64,000 bases of DNA, taken from positions 113,744-177,743 of the forward strand of contig NZ_PVTD01000009.1 in assembly GCF_003003255.1 (NCBI RefSeq). The letters run 5' to 3'. Below, piece after piece: positions 29,695 to 38,482 of this stretch. The notes beneath the pieces are model-generated. The model had not been told where the DNA came from and did not search any database. It saw only the letters and a list, made by a program, of their open reading frames with translations. Within the stretch, counting starts at the first letter, position 1, and the number at the start of each line of letters is the position of its first letter. Source of the DNA: Aliiruegeria haliotis. GTDB taxonomy: Bacteria > Pseudomonadota > Alphaproteobacteria > Rhodobacterales > Rhodobacteraceae. The translations under genes and the position numbers were made by a program.

Positions 29695-31002
29695 CTATTC
29701 CGCGGCCTTCACGACCTGGGGGTTGTTGGGATGGCCCAACCAGTTCCCATATTCGGCGTCCACCGGCTGGCCGGTGCGTTCGTCCATCTCTCCGGCGTCA
29801 AGCGTCCGCATGGTGATGCAATCCTCCACCGGGCAGACGTTCACGCACAGATTGCAGGCCACGCATTCACTGTCATCGACCTCGAAGACACGCCCTTCCT
29901 TCATCAGGATCGCCTGGTGGGAGGTGTCCTCGCAGGCGGCAAAACACCGGCCACACTTGATGCAGGCATCCTGATCGATCTGGGCCTTGGTGATGTAGTT
30001 GAGGTTCAGGTATTGCCAGTCGGTGACATTGGGAACCGCGCGCCCGGTGACGTCCGCCACAGAGGTGTAGCCCTTTTCGTCCATCCAGGCCGACAGTCCG
30101 GTGATCATTTCCTCGACGATGCGGAACCCGTAGGTCATGACGGCGGTGCAGACCTGCACGTTGCCCGCGCCGAGCGCGAGGAATTCCGCAGCATCGCGCC
30201 AGGTCGTCACGCCACCGATACCGGAGATCGGCAGACCCGCCGTTTCGGCATTGCGGGCGATCTCGGCCACCATGTTGAGCGCGATCGGCTTCACCGCCGG
30301 GCCGCAATAACCGCCATGGGTGCCCTTGCCGTCGATCATCGGCTCGGGCGCCATCGCGTCGAGATCCACCGAGGTGATGGAGTTGATCGTGTTGATCAGC
30401 GAAACCGCGTCGGCGCCACCGCGCTTCGCGGCCGCCGCCGGGTAGAGGATGTCGGTGATATTGGGCGTCAGCTTCACGATCACCGGCATCCGGGTGTTCT
30501 GCTTGCACCATCGGGTCACCATCTCGATGTATTCCGGGACCTGGCCAACGGCTGATCCCATGCCGCGCTCCGCCATGCCATGCGGGCAGCCGAAGTTCAG
30601 CTCGACACCGTCCGCGCCGGTCTCCTCGACCACCGGGAGGATCGCTTTCCAGGCGTCTTCCTCGCAGGGCACCATCAGCGATACCACCATCGCGCGGTCC
30701 GGGTAGTCACGCTTTACCGCCTTGATTTCACGCAGGTTCTGCTGGAGCGGGCGGTCGGTGATCAGCTCGATGTTGTTGAGGCCGAGCAGGCGACGGTCGC
30801 CGCCCCAGATTGCGCCGTAGCGCGGGCCGTTGACGTTGACGACCGGGGGGCCATCCTCGCCGAGGGTTTTCCAGACAACGCCTCCCCAGCCGGCCTCGAA
30901 GGCGCGGCGGACGTTATATTCCTTGTCTGTCGGCGGCGCGGAGGCCAGCCAGAACGGGTTGGGGGACTTGATGCCGACGAAGTCGCTCGCGAGATTTGCC
31001 AT
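29695..31002 (-). CDS. preA: NAD-dependent dihydropyrimidine dehydrogenase subunit PreA
   Basis: PreA reduces uracil or thymine to the dihydro form, the first step of reductive pyrimidine degradation. The 435-residue protein has a dihydroorotate-dehydrogenase-like FMN barrel (about residues 1-320) with the active-site block NFGCPHGMAERGMGSA. Two 4Fe-4S motifs sit at the C-terminus, CIKCGRCFAACEDTSHQAI and CVACNLCVNVCPVEDC. The start follows AAGGGAGACGACAC. It lies 12 bases after preT and is surely in the same operon. Confidence 0.95.
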   Translation of the reverse strand: MANLASDFVGIKSPNPFWLASAPPTDKEYNVRRAFEAGWGGVVWKTLGEDGPPVVNVNGPRYGAIWGGDRRLLGLNNIELITDRPLQQNLREIKAVKRDYPDRAMVVSLMVPCEEDAWKAILPVVEETGADGVELNFGCPHGMAERGMGSAVGQVPEYIEMVTRWCKQNTRMPVIVKLTPNITDILYPAAAAKRGGADAVSLINTINSITSVDLDAMAPEPMIDGKGTHGGYCGPAVKPIALNMVAEIARNAETAGLPISGIGGVTTWRDAAEFLALGAGNVQVCTAVMTYGFRIVEEMITGLSAWMDEKGYTSVADVTGRAVPNVTDWQYLNLNYITKAQIDQDACIKCGRCFAACEDTSHQAILMKEGRVFEVDDSECVACNLCVNVCPVEDCITMRTLDAGEMDERTGQPVDAEYGNWLGHPNNPQVVKAAE

Positions 31003-31014
31003 GTGTCGTCTCCC

Positions 31015-32400
31015 TTACTGTGCTGCCGTGACCGCGTCCGCGGTCCCGTCGGTGGCGGGGGATTGGGTGCCCATGAGCACCGCGTGGATGTCCTCGGCCG
31101 CGTCGCGTCCATTGGCGACGGCGGTCACCGTCAGGTCGTCGCCGCCGCTGGCGCAGTCGCCGCCAGCCCAGACGCCGGGGATGGAACTGCGTCCGTTGGC
31201 ATCCGTGGTGATCTTGCCGCCGACGATCTCCAGCACGCCCGGCACACCGTCCAGCGACTGGCCGATGGCCTTGAGAACCTGGTCGGCCTTCAGCGTGAAG
31301 GTCTCGTCAGAGACTTCCAGCCCGAGCGGCCCGTCGATGGTGTAGGCAAAGGTCACGCTCTCCACGGCGTCGGTGCCCTGGAAGGACACGGGCTGCGCGT
31401 TCAGGATGATCTTCACCCCCTTGGAGGAGGCCAGCTCCTGTTCAAAACTGGAGGCGGACAGCCGGTCGCGGCCGCGCCGGTAGACCATGGTCACATGTTC
31501 GGCGCCGAGCAACTTCGATTGCACGGCGGCGTCCACCGCGGTCATTCCGCCGCCGATGACCACCACATCGCGCCCGACGGGCAGGGTAGAGAGGTCGTCA
31601 GCCTGGCGCAGGTCGGCAATGAACTGAACGGCGTCCATGACATGCGCCTTTTCCTCGCCTTCGGTGCGCAGGGCGTTCACTCCGGCGAGGCCCATTCCGA
31701 GGAAAACCGCGTCGAATTCCTCCTGGAGTTCTTCGAGTTGCAGTTGCTCGCCCAGTTTCTGGCCGTGGCGCAGGTCGATCCCGCCGATCTGCATCAGCCA
31801 GTTGACCTCCTGCTCGGCGAAATTGTTCACCGCCTTGTAGCTGGCAATGCCGTATTCGTTCAGCCCCCCGGGTTTGGGGCGGGCGTCGAAGATCACCACG
31901 TCGTGGCCTTTCATCGCCAGCCGGTGTGCGCAGGCGAGCCCGGCAGGACCGGCGCCCACGACGGCCACTCGGCGGCCGGTCGTGGCCGCGCGGGTGAAGG
32001 GATGCAGATCCTGCGCCATCATGTGGTCGGTTGCGAAACGTTGGAGATGGCCGATCTGCACCGGCTCGCCTTCGGACGTCTGGCGCACGCAGACTTCCTC
32101 GCAGAGCGTCTCCGTCGGGCAGACCCGGGCGCACATGCCGCCGAGGATGTTCTGCTCGAAGATCGTGCGCGCCGCGTTGTCGGGATTGCCGGTCTGGATC
32201 TGCCGGATGAACATCGGGATATCGATGTCGGTGGGGCAGGCCGTGATGCAGGGCGCGTCGTGACAGAAATAGCACCGGTCGGCTGCCACGGACGCCTCGT
32301 GTGCCTCGAATGGCGGGTGGAGGTCGTCGAAGTTGTTCTTGTATGCCGCCTGATCCAGCCGACCAGCGGCGACACCTGGGGTTCTCTGGGTATTCTGCAT
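31015..32400 (-). CDS. preT: NAD-dependent dihydropyrimidine dehydrogenase subunit PreT
   Basis: PreT passes electrons between NAD(H) and PreA. The 461-residue protein is GltD-like: an N-terminal iron-sulfur region (CYFCHDAPCITACPTDIDIPMF, about residues 42-63), an FAD motif VAVVGAGPAGLACAHRLA, and a second nucleotide fold VVVIGGGMTAVDAAVQ. The ATG at 32400 (MQNTQRTPG) has AGGGAAGG upstream and is preferred to the ATG at 32427. A RutR-like palindrome lies about 70 bases upstream, so pyrimidine-controlled transcription is likely. Confidence 0.94.
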   Translation of the reverse strand: MQNTQRTPGVAAGRLDQAAYKNNFDDLHPPFEAHEASVAADRCYFCHDAPCITACPTDIDIPMFIRQIQTGNPDNAARTIFEQNILGGMCARVCPTETLCEEVCVRQTSEGEPVQIGHLQRFATDHMMAQDLHPFTRAATTGRRVAVVGAGPAGLACAHRLAMKGHDVVIFDARPKPGGLNEYGIASYKAVNNFAEQEVNWLMQIGGIDLRHGQKLGEQLQLEELQEEFDAVFLGMGLAGVNALRTEGEEKAHVMDAVQFIADLRQADDLSTLPVGRDVVVIGGGMTAVDAAVQSKLLGAEHVTMVYRRGRDRLSASSFEQELASSKGVKIILNAQPVSFQGTDAVESVTFAYTIDGPLGLEVSDETFTLKADQVLKAIGQSLDGVPGVLEIVGGKITTDANGRSSIPGVWAGGDCASGGDDLTVTAVANGRDAAEDIHAVLMGTQSPATDGTADAVTAAQ

Positions 32401-32707
32401 GGCACCTTCCCTGGAGACGATTTTCACCGAAAGGCTGACACAGGTGTCTTTTTTCTGTCAAACGCTTCTTTGACCAATCGGTAAAAAAATCGCGACCGGA
32501 ACTGGAGAGGTTGCGTCCAAGTATTTGTAAAAACTTCTGAAAATGTGAAGGCGTGCGGAACGTTCGGGCGCGGGTCAACCGAACGGAGAGATATCGCAAG
32601 CGATCAATCCATGCGTTTTATCTGCCGGCGATTGCCTGTTTCTGCAGCAGACGGCAAATGGCGTGGTTTCCGAAAGTGGGCGCCGCGCTCCGGTGCCGGT
32701 GCCGGGA
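32401..32707. other. Intergenic region between preT and the CAP-RTX gene
   Basis: About 307 bases holding the preT leader and promoter side (32401-32490) and, beyond that, sequence following the 3' end of the CAP-RTX gene. No gene and no clear terminator for the CAP-RTX gene is seen. Confidence 0.5.
32456..32485 (-). promoter_or_regulatory. RutR-like operator and -35 box upstream of preT
   Basis: TTGACCA-AT-CGGTAAA at 32470-32485 matches 12 of 14 defined positions of the RutR consensus TTGACCAnnTGGTCAA. On the minus strand a perfect -35 hexamer TTGACA (32456-32461) lies just downstream of it, with no clear -10. In the same place GTCAAA (32457-32462) and TTTGAC (32469-32474) form an inverted repeat. 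Confidence 0.6.
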
Positions 32708-33922
32708 TCAGCCGAAAAGCACCGCCGCGGCCTCGATCTCCGCGAGGCTGTCTCCGACGAAAGTTATGGTGTTTTTGCCGTCACCAAGGTGGTCGTAGAC
32801 GACGCCGGCCTTGGTGTTCTTCAGCGCATCCTTGAACTCGGCCCGGGTTTCGGCCTCGCCGGCGCTCGTGATCTTCACGATGTCGTTCTGGAAGTCCTTG
32901 ATCCGGTCCCTGCCAAAAGCCTTGCCGGAGAAGATGAACGTGTCCTTGTGCCCTCCGCCGATCAACAGGTCATTGCCGGCATTCCCATCCAACTGGTCGC
33001 GACCGCTGCCGCCATCCAGCCGGTCCTTGCCCTTGCCGCCAGTAATCTTGTCCTTGCCGGCCTCACCCTTGAAGATGTCGTTTCCGCCACCGCCCTTGAT
33101 CCTGTCCTGTCCGGGGCCTGCCTTGACGACGTCCTTGCCCGCAGCGCCGCCCTGACCCGAATCCCGAAACGTGTCGCGCCCCTTGCCGAGGCTGGCCGTA
33201 TCCGTGCCCCGGCCACCGATGACTATGTCGTTGCCGCTTCCGCCCAGCAGGGTATCGCGGCCGCTGCCGCCATTGAGCAGGTCGCGCCCGGCGAATCCCG
33301 ACAACGTGTCGTCGCCGCCAAGGCCGAGCAGGATGTCCGCGAAGATGGTCCCGTCCAGCGTTTCTGCCCCCGCGCCGCCCGTGATTTCCGGCGGGCCATC
33401 GGGGTCCACGGAGCGGCCGAACCAGACATGATAGATGTAGCCTCCATAGGGGCCGGCGCCGGGGTCGTGTCCAACGCCGATCCCGATCGCGTTCCAGTCG
33501 TTCGAAGACCATGTACCCTTGTTCAAGATGACGTCATTGTGGCCGGCGGACCCTTTCCAGGTATCGAGCGCGGCAGAGATGCCGGAGGGGCCCGCGGTAC
33601 TGATTTCGAATCCCGAGGAGGGGTAGGAGGCGCCGATACGGTTCGGGGCGTCCCACATCACGCTCGGGTTGCGGTGGTCGCTGTAGTATGGGGCGTCGCT
33701 CCAGCTGTGCAAGTTCGTTCCCGGCGCCAGGTCGAGACCCGCGCCCCAGATGTTCTCCAACGTATCGGCGACATGCCGGCCGGCAGTCACCGTGAGGTTT
33801 TCCGACAGGGGAATCGCGTCGAGCCCGTTCTCCTCCCGGTAGTCCATGATGAGATCGTAGAGCGTCAGTTCCTTCCGGCTCAGCGCATCGCCGGCCTGCG
33901 GCGTCGTCAGATTGAACGTCAT
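32708..33922 (-). CDS. CAP-domain protein with RTX calcium-binding repeats
   Basis: The 404-residue protein has an N-terminal CAP/SCP-like domain (about residues 15-175). Its likely metal-site His residues are in NLHSWSD and GHNDVIL, and its conserved end is GYIYHVWFGRSVDP. Then come about a dozen glycine-aspartate nonapeptides such as GGSGRDTLL and GGSGNDIVI (about residues 185-335) that bind calcium. The short C-terminal domain resembles type I secretion signals. There is no Sec signal peptide, so type I secretion outside the cell is expected. The ATG at 33922 has AGGGA upstream. It interrupts the pyrimidine cluster; function is unknown. Confidence 0.88.
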   Translation of the reverse strand: MTFNLTTPQAGDALSRKELTLYDLIMDYREENGLDAIPLSENLTVTAGRHVADTLENIWGAGLDLAPGTNLHSWSDAPYYSDHRNPSVMWDAPNRIGASYPSSGFEISTAGPSGISAALDTWKGSAGHNDVILNKGTWSSNDWNAIGIGVGHDPGAGPYGGYIYHVWFGRSVDPDGPPEITGGAGAETLDGTIFADILLGLGGDDTLSGFAGRDLLNGGSGRDTLLGGSGNDIVIGGRGTDTASLGKGRDTFRDSGQGGAAGKDVVKAGPGQDRIKGGGGNDIFKGEAGKDKITGGKGKDRLDGGSGRDQLDGNAGNDLLIGGGHKDTFIFSGKAFGRDRIKDFQNDIVKITSAGEAETRAEFKDALKNTKAGVVYDHLGDGKNTITFVGDSLAEIEAAAVLFG

Positions 33923-34006
33923 GGATGAAATCCCTGTTCGTGTCGGCTGTCCCCGCGGCAAGCATACGCGCGGTGCCGGATATTCCAACGCCCCTATATG
34001 GGGCGG

Positions 34007-34636
34007 TCAGGGCGTGAGCAGCTTGGTGAACAGCGTGACGAGATAGCGTTCGGCCTCCGGGAAGGGATCGTCGCCCTCCGGGCCCAGAACAGTGCGGACC
34101 TGCACGTCGAAATCGGCATAGTGCTGGGTCAGCGACCAGATCGAGAAGATCAGGTGATAGGGATGCGCCGGGGCGATGCGGCCTGCGGCCATCCAGCCTG
34201 CAAGCACCGTGGCGTTCTCGTCCACAAGCGGCTTGAGTTCGTGTCCCAACACGCCGCCCAGATGTGGGCCGCCTTGCAGGATCTCGTTGGCGAAGAGCCG
34301 GCTTTCGCGCGGCATCTGCTGGCTCATCCGGAGCTTTTTGCGGACATAGCCAAGCAGCTCGTCGATGGGGTCGCCATCGGGATCGATGGCGCGGAGCGGG
34401 TCCAGCCAGACGTCCAGCAAATGGGTCAGAAGAGTCTGGTGGATCGCTTCCTTGCTCGGGAAATAATAGAGCAGGTTGGGCTTGGACAGACCGGCCGCCG
34501 TCGCAATCTCGTCAACGGTGGCGCCCCGGAACCCGCGCGCCGAAAAGACGTCGAGCGCGGCCTCGAGGATGGTCTCGTGGTTGCGCTGCTGGATTCGCGT
34601 GCGGGGGCGTGCCGGCTCAGGACGGGAGGAAGGCAT
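34007..34636 (-). CDS. rutR: RutR-type TetR-family pyrimidine regulator
   Basis: RutR is a TetR-family regulator that, in Escherichia coli, binds uracil/thymine and controls pyrimidine genes. The 209-residue protein has the helix-turn-helix ATVDEIATAAGLSKPNLLYYFPSKEAI (about residues 39-65), with the RutR-like NLLYYFPSKEA. Its ligand domain carries LDVWLDPLRA, SRLFANEILQG, LIFSIWSLTQHYADFD, close to RutR. It is divergent from the hydrolase gene and flanked by two RutR-like operators, which supports the name strongly. Confidence 0.9.
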   Translation of the reverse strand: MPSSRPEPARPRTRIQQRNHETILEAALDVFSARGFRGATVDEIATAAGLSKPNLLYYFPSKEAIHQTLLTHLLDVWLDPLRAIDPDGDPIDELLGYVRKKLRMSQQMPRESRLFANEILQGGPHLGGVLGHELKPLVDENATVLAGWMAAGRIAPAHPYHLIFSIWSLTQHYADFDVQVRTVLGPEGDDPFPEAERYLVTLFTKLLTP

Positions 34637-35351
34637 GAACGCGGGGTTTCAACTGTTATCTATGGCTGGGACGAATGCGCCGGATGTGATCCGGCTCTCC
34701 CAGCCATACCCTCGGCCATTGGCCGGGTCAAATGCGAGGGGCGCCGGGTGAAGAGGGACTGACGATTCTCTACTCCGGCCATGAGGACCTGTTCGCGACA
34801 GGCGCCTGCTTTTCGTGCGATGCTCAGAAAATACACATATGCTGGCAAAGCTGAGGGGAGATCAGGCGGATGACAGTCTGCCACAGGGGCCACCTTGACT
34901 GAAAAAGGGGCCGTGCTAGCGTGATCCTGACCAAATGGTCAAATTCGGCACGCCAGCGCCCTCGTCGTGGGGGCCGCCAGCAAGGAGACGACATGGTGCC
35001 AGGGCGAGATATCGTTCAATGCGACGTCGCCCCACAACGGGCGCGAAGACCTTTTGGATCGCCTGGGGCACCCAGGGCGGGCTGCGGTGTCACATACCAG
35101 GGCACATGGCCCCTCGGCGCACGCGAAACCGTGGCGGGCCCTCGGATGTTTGCACAGGTCGTGGCCGGCCATTCCCAGACACCTTTCAGGCACGAATCAG
35201 GCCGCGGCCCGGGCAAGCGCCGGGGTATGTCCGTCCTTCAAGGGCTTGGGCAATGCTGGTCAAGGGCGATAGTCTGCGGGAGACCGACGCGCGTTTCGGA
35301 AGTGACAACACGATCCCGTGGCAGCAGGCCACGGACAGGGAAGGAACACCA
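34637..35351. other. Divergent control region and long leader between rutR and the hydrolase gene
   Basis: These 715 bases contain a RutR-like operator at 34927-34942 and no recognised gene. A frame continuous with the hydrolase is open from 34935, but its content is unlike the family and it has no ribosome site, so it is treated as leader. A 7-bp stem (CCGTGGC at 35316-35322 with GCCACGG at 35328-35334) lies just before the ribosome site of the hydrolase. Confidence 0.5.
34895..34942 (+). promoter_or_regulatory. Near-perfect RutR operator with candidate promoter
   Basis: CTGACCA-AA-TGGTCAA at 34927-34942 matches 13 of 14 defined positions of the RutR consensus, with TGACCA/TGGTCA a perfect inverted repeat. 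TTGACT (34895-34900) and TAGCGT (34917-34922, 16-base spacing) could be a promoter. The operator would then cover the transcription start, fitting repression. Confidence 0.7.
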
Positions 35352-36602
35352 ATGAGTGCACCGGGCGAGAACCTCAAGATCAATGGCAGCCGGCTGTGGG
35401 ACAGCCTCATGGAGATGGCAAAAATCGGGCCCGGCGTGGCGGGCGGCAACAACCGGCAGACGCTGACCGATGACGACGCCACGGGCCGCGCGCTGTTCCA
35501 GAAATGGTGCGAGGACGCCGGCATGACCATGGGGGTCGACCAGATCGGCAACATGTTTGCCTATCGCGAGGGCACCGACCCCGAGGCGTTGCCGGTCTAC
35601 GCGGGATCTCACCTCGACACGCAACCGACGGGTGGCAAGTACGATGGTGTTCTCGGCGTTCTCGGCGCGCTGGAGGCAGTGCGGACGATGAACGACCTCG
35701 GGATCAGGACGAAGCACCCCATCGTTGTGGTCAACTGGACCAACGAGGAAGGCACGCGCTTTGCGCCGGCCATGCTGGCCTCGGGTGTCTTTGCCGGCAA
35801 GCACACGCTCGACTGGGCCAATGACCGTGTCGATGCCGAAGGCAAGCGGTTCGGTGACGAGTTGGAGCGGATCGGCTGGAAGGGCGACGAGGAGGTCGGC
35901 GCTCGCAAGATGCACGCCCTGTTTGAACTGCACATCGAACAGGGGCCGATCCTTGAGGCAGAGGGCAAGGATATCGGCGTCGTGACACACGGACAGGGCT
36001 TGCGCTGGATCGAGTGCACGGTGACAGGCAAGGAGAGCCACACCGGGTCGACGCCGATGCCGATGCGCCTGAACGCGGGGCGCGGTCTGGCGCTTGTGAC
36101 GGAGTTGGTGCACGAGATCGCGATGAAGCATCAGCCCAATTCGGTCGGCGCGATCGGTCATATCGATGTGTATCCGAACTCTAGGAACATCATTCCCGGC
36201 AAGGTGGTCTTCACCGTCGATTTCCGCTCGCATCTGCAAGAGGTGATCGACGCGATGCTGGAGGAATTCTATGCCCGCGCGCCGAGCCTGTGCGCAGAGA
36301 TCGGCGTGCAGTTCGAGAGCCAGATCGTCGGCAGCTTTGACCCGCCCGCCTTCAACGAGGAGTGCGTGCAGGCGGTGCGTTCCGCAGCCGAACGGCTGGG
36401 GTATTCGCACATGAACATCGTCTCCGGCGCCGGCCACGACGCCTGCTGGATCAACGATGTGGCGCCCACGGCAATGATCATGTGCCCCTGTGTCGACGGT
36501 CTGTCGCACAACGAGGCCGAGGAGATCAGCCCCGAGTGGGCGGCGGCGGGGGCCGATGTCCTGTTGCACGCGGTCCTGGAAACAGCGGAGATCGTGGAGT
36601 GA
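35352..36602 (+). CDS. Zn-dependent hydrolase, beta-ureidopropionase/N-carbamoyl amidohydrolase type
   Basis: Members of this M20-type family (hydantoinase/carbamoylase) cleave N-carbamoyl amino acids. In this cluster the likely substrate is N-carbamoyl-beta-alanine, the third step of reductive pyrimidine degradation. The 416-residue protein has metal-site blocks AGSHLDTQPTGGKYDGVLG (about residues 80-98), VNWTNEEGTRF (about residues 126-136) and LHIEQGPILE (about residues 194-203), plus the dimer-domain GKESHTGSTPM and SGAGHDACW. The ATG at 35352 has AGGGAAGGA upstream. Substrate assignment is from context. Confidence 0.9.
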   Translation: MSAPGENLKINGSRLWDSLMEMAKIGPGVAGGNNRQTLTDDDATGRALFQKWCEDAGMTMGVDQIGNMFAYREGTDPEALPVYAGSHLDTQPTGGKYDGVLGVLGALEAVRTMNDLGIRTKHPIVVVNWTNEEGTRFAPAMLASGVFAGKHTLDWANDRVDAEGKRFGDELERIGWKGDEEVGARKMHALFELHIEQGPILEAEGKDIGVVTHGQGLRWIECTVTGKESHTGSTPMPMRLNAGRGLALVTELVHEIAMKHQPNSVGAIGHIDVYPNSRNIIPGKVVFTVDFRSHLQEVIDAMLEEFYARAPSLCAEIGVQFESQIVGSFDPPAFNEECVQAVRSAAERLGYSHMNIVSGAGHDACWINDVAPTAMIMCPCVDGLSHNEAEEISPEWAAAGADVLLHAVLETAEIVE

Positions 36603-36609
36603 GGTGATA

Positions 36610-36636
36610 GGTCCGGGGGGCGCTTCCCCCCGGACC
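36610..36636 (+). terminator. Strong hairpin after the hydrolase gene
   Basis: GGTCCGGGGGG at 36610-36620 pairs perfectly with CCCCCCGGACC at 36626-36636 around CGCTT. No T-run follows, so it may be a weak terminator or mRNA end stabiliser, and it is joined to a dispersed repeat element. Confidence 0.5.
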
Positions 36637-36640
36637 CCCC

Positions 36641-36668
36641 GGGATATTTCGGGAAAGATGATGGGGGT
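36641..36668 (+). repeat. Dispersed intergenic element, copy 1
   Basis: GGGATATTTCGGGAAAGATG followed by ATGGGGG resembles the stretch at 46412-46439 (about 22 of 27 positions the same). Here it follows the GC-rich hairpin after a plus-strand gene. It looks like a short intergenic repeat family. Confidence 0.5.
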
Positions 36669-36730
36669 GGTTCAAGAGTGGATCGGTTGAGGACGGGTGT
36701 TGACGTGAAAGAGGGATCGGGAGAATCGGT

Positions 36731-36970
36731 GTGGTCTTGTCAGGTTTGATGATGGCGGGGTGCCAGATGCAGGACGAGGCGCCGGTGCAGATGCCCTTTC
36801 AGCCGGCGCAACAGCCCTTTCCACCCGCGGTGATGGCGGCATTGCCTGGGGATCAGGACCTGCGGCAGGTCTTTGTGAAGGACGGTTGTTACTTCTACGA
36901 ACAGGGCGGGCAGATGTTGCCGGTTTCTGGCCATGCGGACAACGGCGCCAGTCCGATCTGCGTCGGGTAA
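36731..36970 (+). CDS. Small putative lipoprotein
   Basis: A GTG at 36731 opens 79 codons. The N-terminus VVLSGLMMAGC resembles a short lipobox signal (Cys11), followed by a Pro/Gln-rich stretch (MPFQPAQQPFPP) and a region with DGCYFYEQGGQMLPV. Two later cysteines may pair. The signal sequence is very short, so the true start may be upstream, but no better start was found. It lies between the hydrolase and dihydropyrimidinase genes. The family is not recognised. Confidence 0.5.
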   Translation: MVLSGLMMAGCQMQDEAPVQMPFQPAQQPFPPAVMAALPGDQDLRQVFVKDGCYFYEQGGQMLPVSGHADNGASPICVG

Positions 36971-37030
36971 GAGATTTGAAATGAGCCAGCCCGGCATCAG
37001 ACCGGGGGGCTAGACAACGGGAGTATGACA

Positions 37031-38482
37031 ATGAGCACGGTGATCAAGAACGGCACGATCGTGACTGCCGACCTGACCTACAAATCGGATGTGCTGGTAG
37101 AGGACGGCAGGATAGTTGCCATCGGCGAGGGGTTGGTGGGCGACGAGGTGCTCGATGCCACCGGCTGCTACGTGATGCCGGGGGGGATCGACCCGCATAC
37201 GCATCTGGAGATGCCCTTCATGGGCACGTACTCGACAGATGATTTCGAAAGCGGCACCCGCGCGGCCCTGTCCGGCGGCACGACCATGGTTGTCGATTTC
37301 GCGCTGCCGAGCCCGGGGCAGGGTCTGCTCGACGCGATCCAGATGTGGGACAACAAGTCGACCCGCGCCAATTGCGACTATTCCTTCCACATGGCGATTA
37401 CCTGGTGGGGGGAGCAGGTTTTCAACGAGATGGCGACGGTCGTCGGGCGCGGTATCAACACCTTCAAGCATTTCATGGCCTACAAAGGCGCGCTGATGGT
37501 GAATGACGATGAGCTTTATGCAAGCTTCCAGCGCTGTGCCGAGCTTGGTGCAACGCCGCTCGTTCATGCCGAGAACGGCGACGTTGTGGCCGAGCTGTCC
37601 GCCAAGCTTCTGGCCGAGGGCAACACTGGCCCGGAGGCACATGCCTATTCCCGTCCGCCACAGGTCGAGGGGGAGGCCACCAACCGCGCGATCATGATCG
37701 CCGACATGGCCGGCGCGCCGCTTTACGTCGTGCATACCTCCTGCGAGGAGAGCCACGAGGCGATCCGGCGGGCGCGGATGCAGGGCAAGCGGGTCTGGGG
37801 CGAGCCGCTGATCCAGCACTTGACGCTGGATGAGAGCGAGTATTTCGACAAGGACTGGGACCATGCCGCCCGCCGGGTCATGTCGCCGCCTTTCCGCAAC
37901 AAGCAACATCAGGACTCGCTCTGGGCCGGGCTGCAATCGGGGACCCTCTCCGTTGTGGCGACGGATCATTGTGCCTTCACCACCGAGCAAAAACGCTATG
38001 GCGTTGGCGATTTCACCAAGATCCCGAATGGCACCGGCGGTCTTGAGGACCGGATGCCGATGCTCTGGACGCACGGGGTCGAGACCGGGCGCCTGACGCC
38101 GAATGAATTTGTCGCCGTAACCTCAACGAATATAGCGAAAATCCTGAACTGTTACCCGAGAAAGGGGGCGATCCTCGTGGGCGCGGATGCCGATATCGTG
38201 GTCTGGGATCCGGAGAAGACCAAGACGATCTCGGCGGGGGCGCAGCAATCCGCCATCGACTACAACGTCTTCGAGGGCAAGCAGGTGAAGGGTCTGCCGC
38301 GCTACACGCTCACCCGTGGGCAGGTTGCAATCGCGGACGGCGAGGTGAAATGCGAGGAAGGCCACGGCAAGTTCGTTGCACGTGAGCCGAACGGCACGGT
38401 GAACAAGGCGCTTTCCACCTGGAAAGAGCTGACGGCACCGCGGCCGGTGGAGCGCACGGGCATTCCGGCAAGCGGGGTCTGA
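37031..38482 (+). CDS. hydA: Dihydropyrimidinase (D-hydantoinase)
   Basis: This amidohydrolase opens the ring of dihydrouracil/dihydrothymine, the second step of reductive pyrimidine degradation. The 483-residue protein has zinc ligands His56 and His58 (GGIDPHTHLEMP), the carbamylated Lys about residue 152 (FKHFMAYKGAL), and later His/Asp blocks LVHAENGDVV, YVVHTSCEES and VATDHCAF. The ATG at 37031 has GGGAG seven bases upstream and is preferred to the in-frame ATG at 37025. The next gene overlaps its stop, indicating an operon with the transporter. Confidence 0.95.
   Translation: MSTVIKNGTIVTADLTYKSDVLVEDGRIVAIGEGLVGDEVLDATGCYVMPGGIDPHTHLEMPFMGTYSTDDFESGTRAALSGGTTMVVDFALPSPGQGLLDAIQMWDNKSTRANCDYSFHMAITWWGEQVFNEMATVVGRGINTFKHFMAYKGALMVNDDELYASFQRCAELGATPLVHAENGDVVAELSAKLLAEGNTGPEAHAYSRPPQVEGEATNRAIMIADMAGAPLYVVHTSCEESHEAIRRARMQGKRVWGEPLIQHLTLDESEYFDKDWDHAARRVMSPPFRNKQHQDSLWAGLQSGTLSVVATDHCAFTTEQKRYGVGDFTKIPNGTGGLEDRMPMLWTHGVETGRLTPNEFVAVTSTNIAKILNCYPRKGAILVGADADIVVWDPEKTKTISAGAQQSAIDYNVFEGKQVKGLPRYTLTRGQVAIADGEVKCEEGHGKFVAREPNGTVNKALSTWKELTAPRPVERTGIPASGV

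Noticed and set aside
34935..35351. N-terminal extension of the hydrolase from 34935
   Set aside because: It would add 139 residues unlike the family, overlap the operator and lack a ribosome site. The ATG at 35352 has a strong one and matches family starts.
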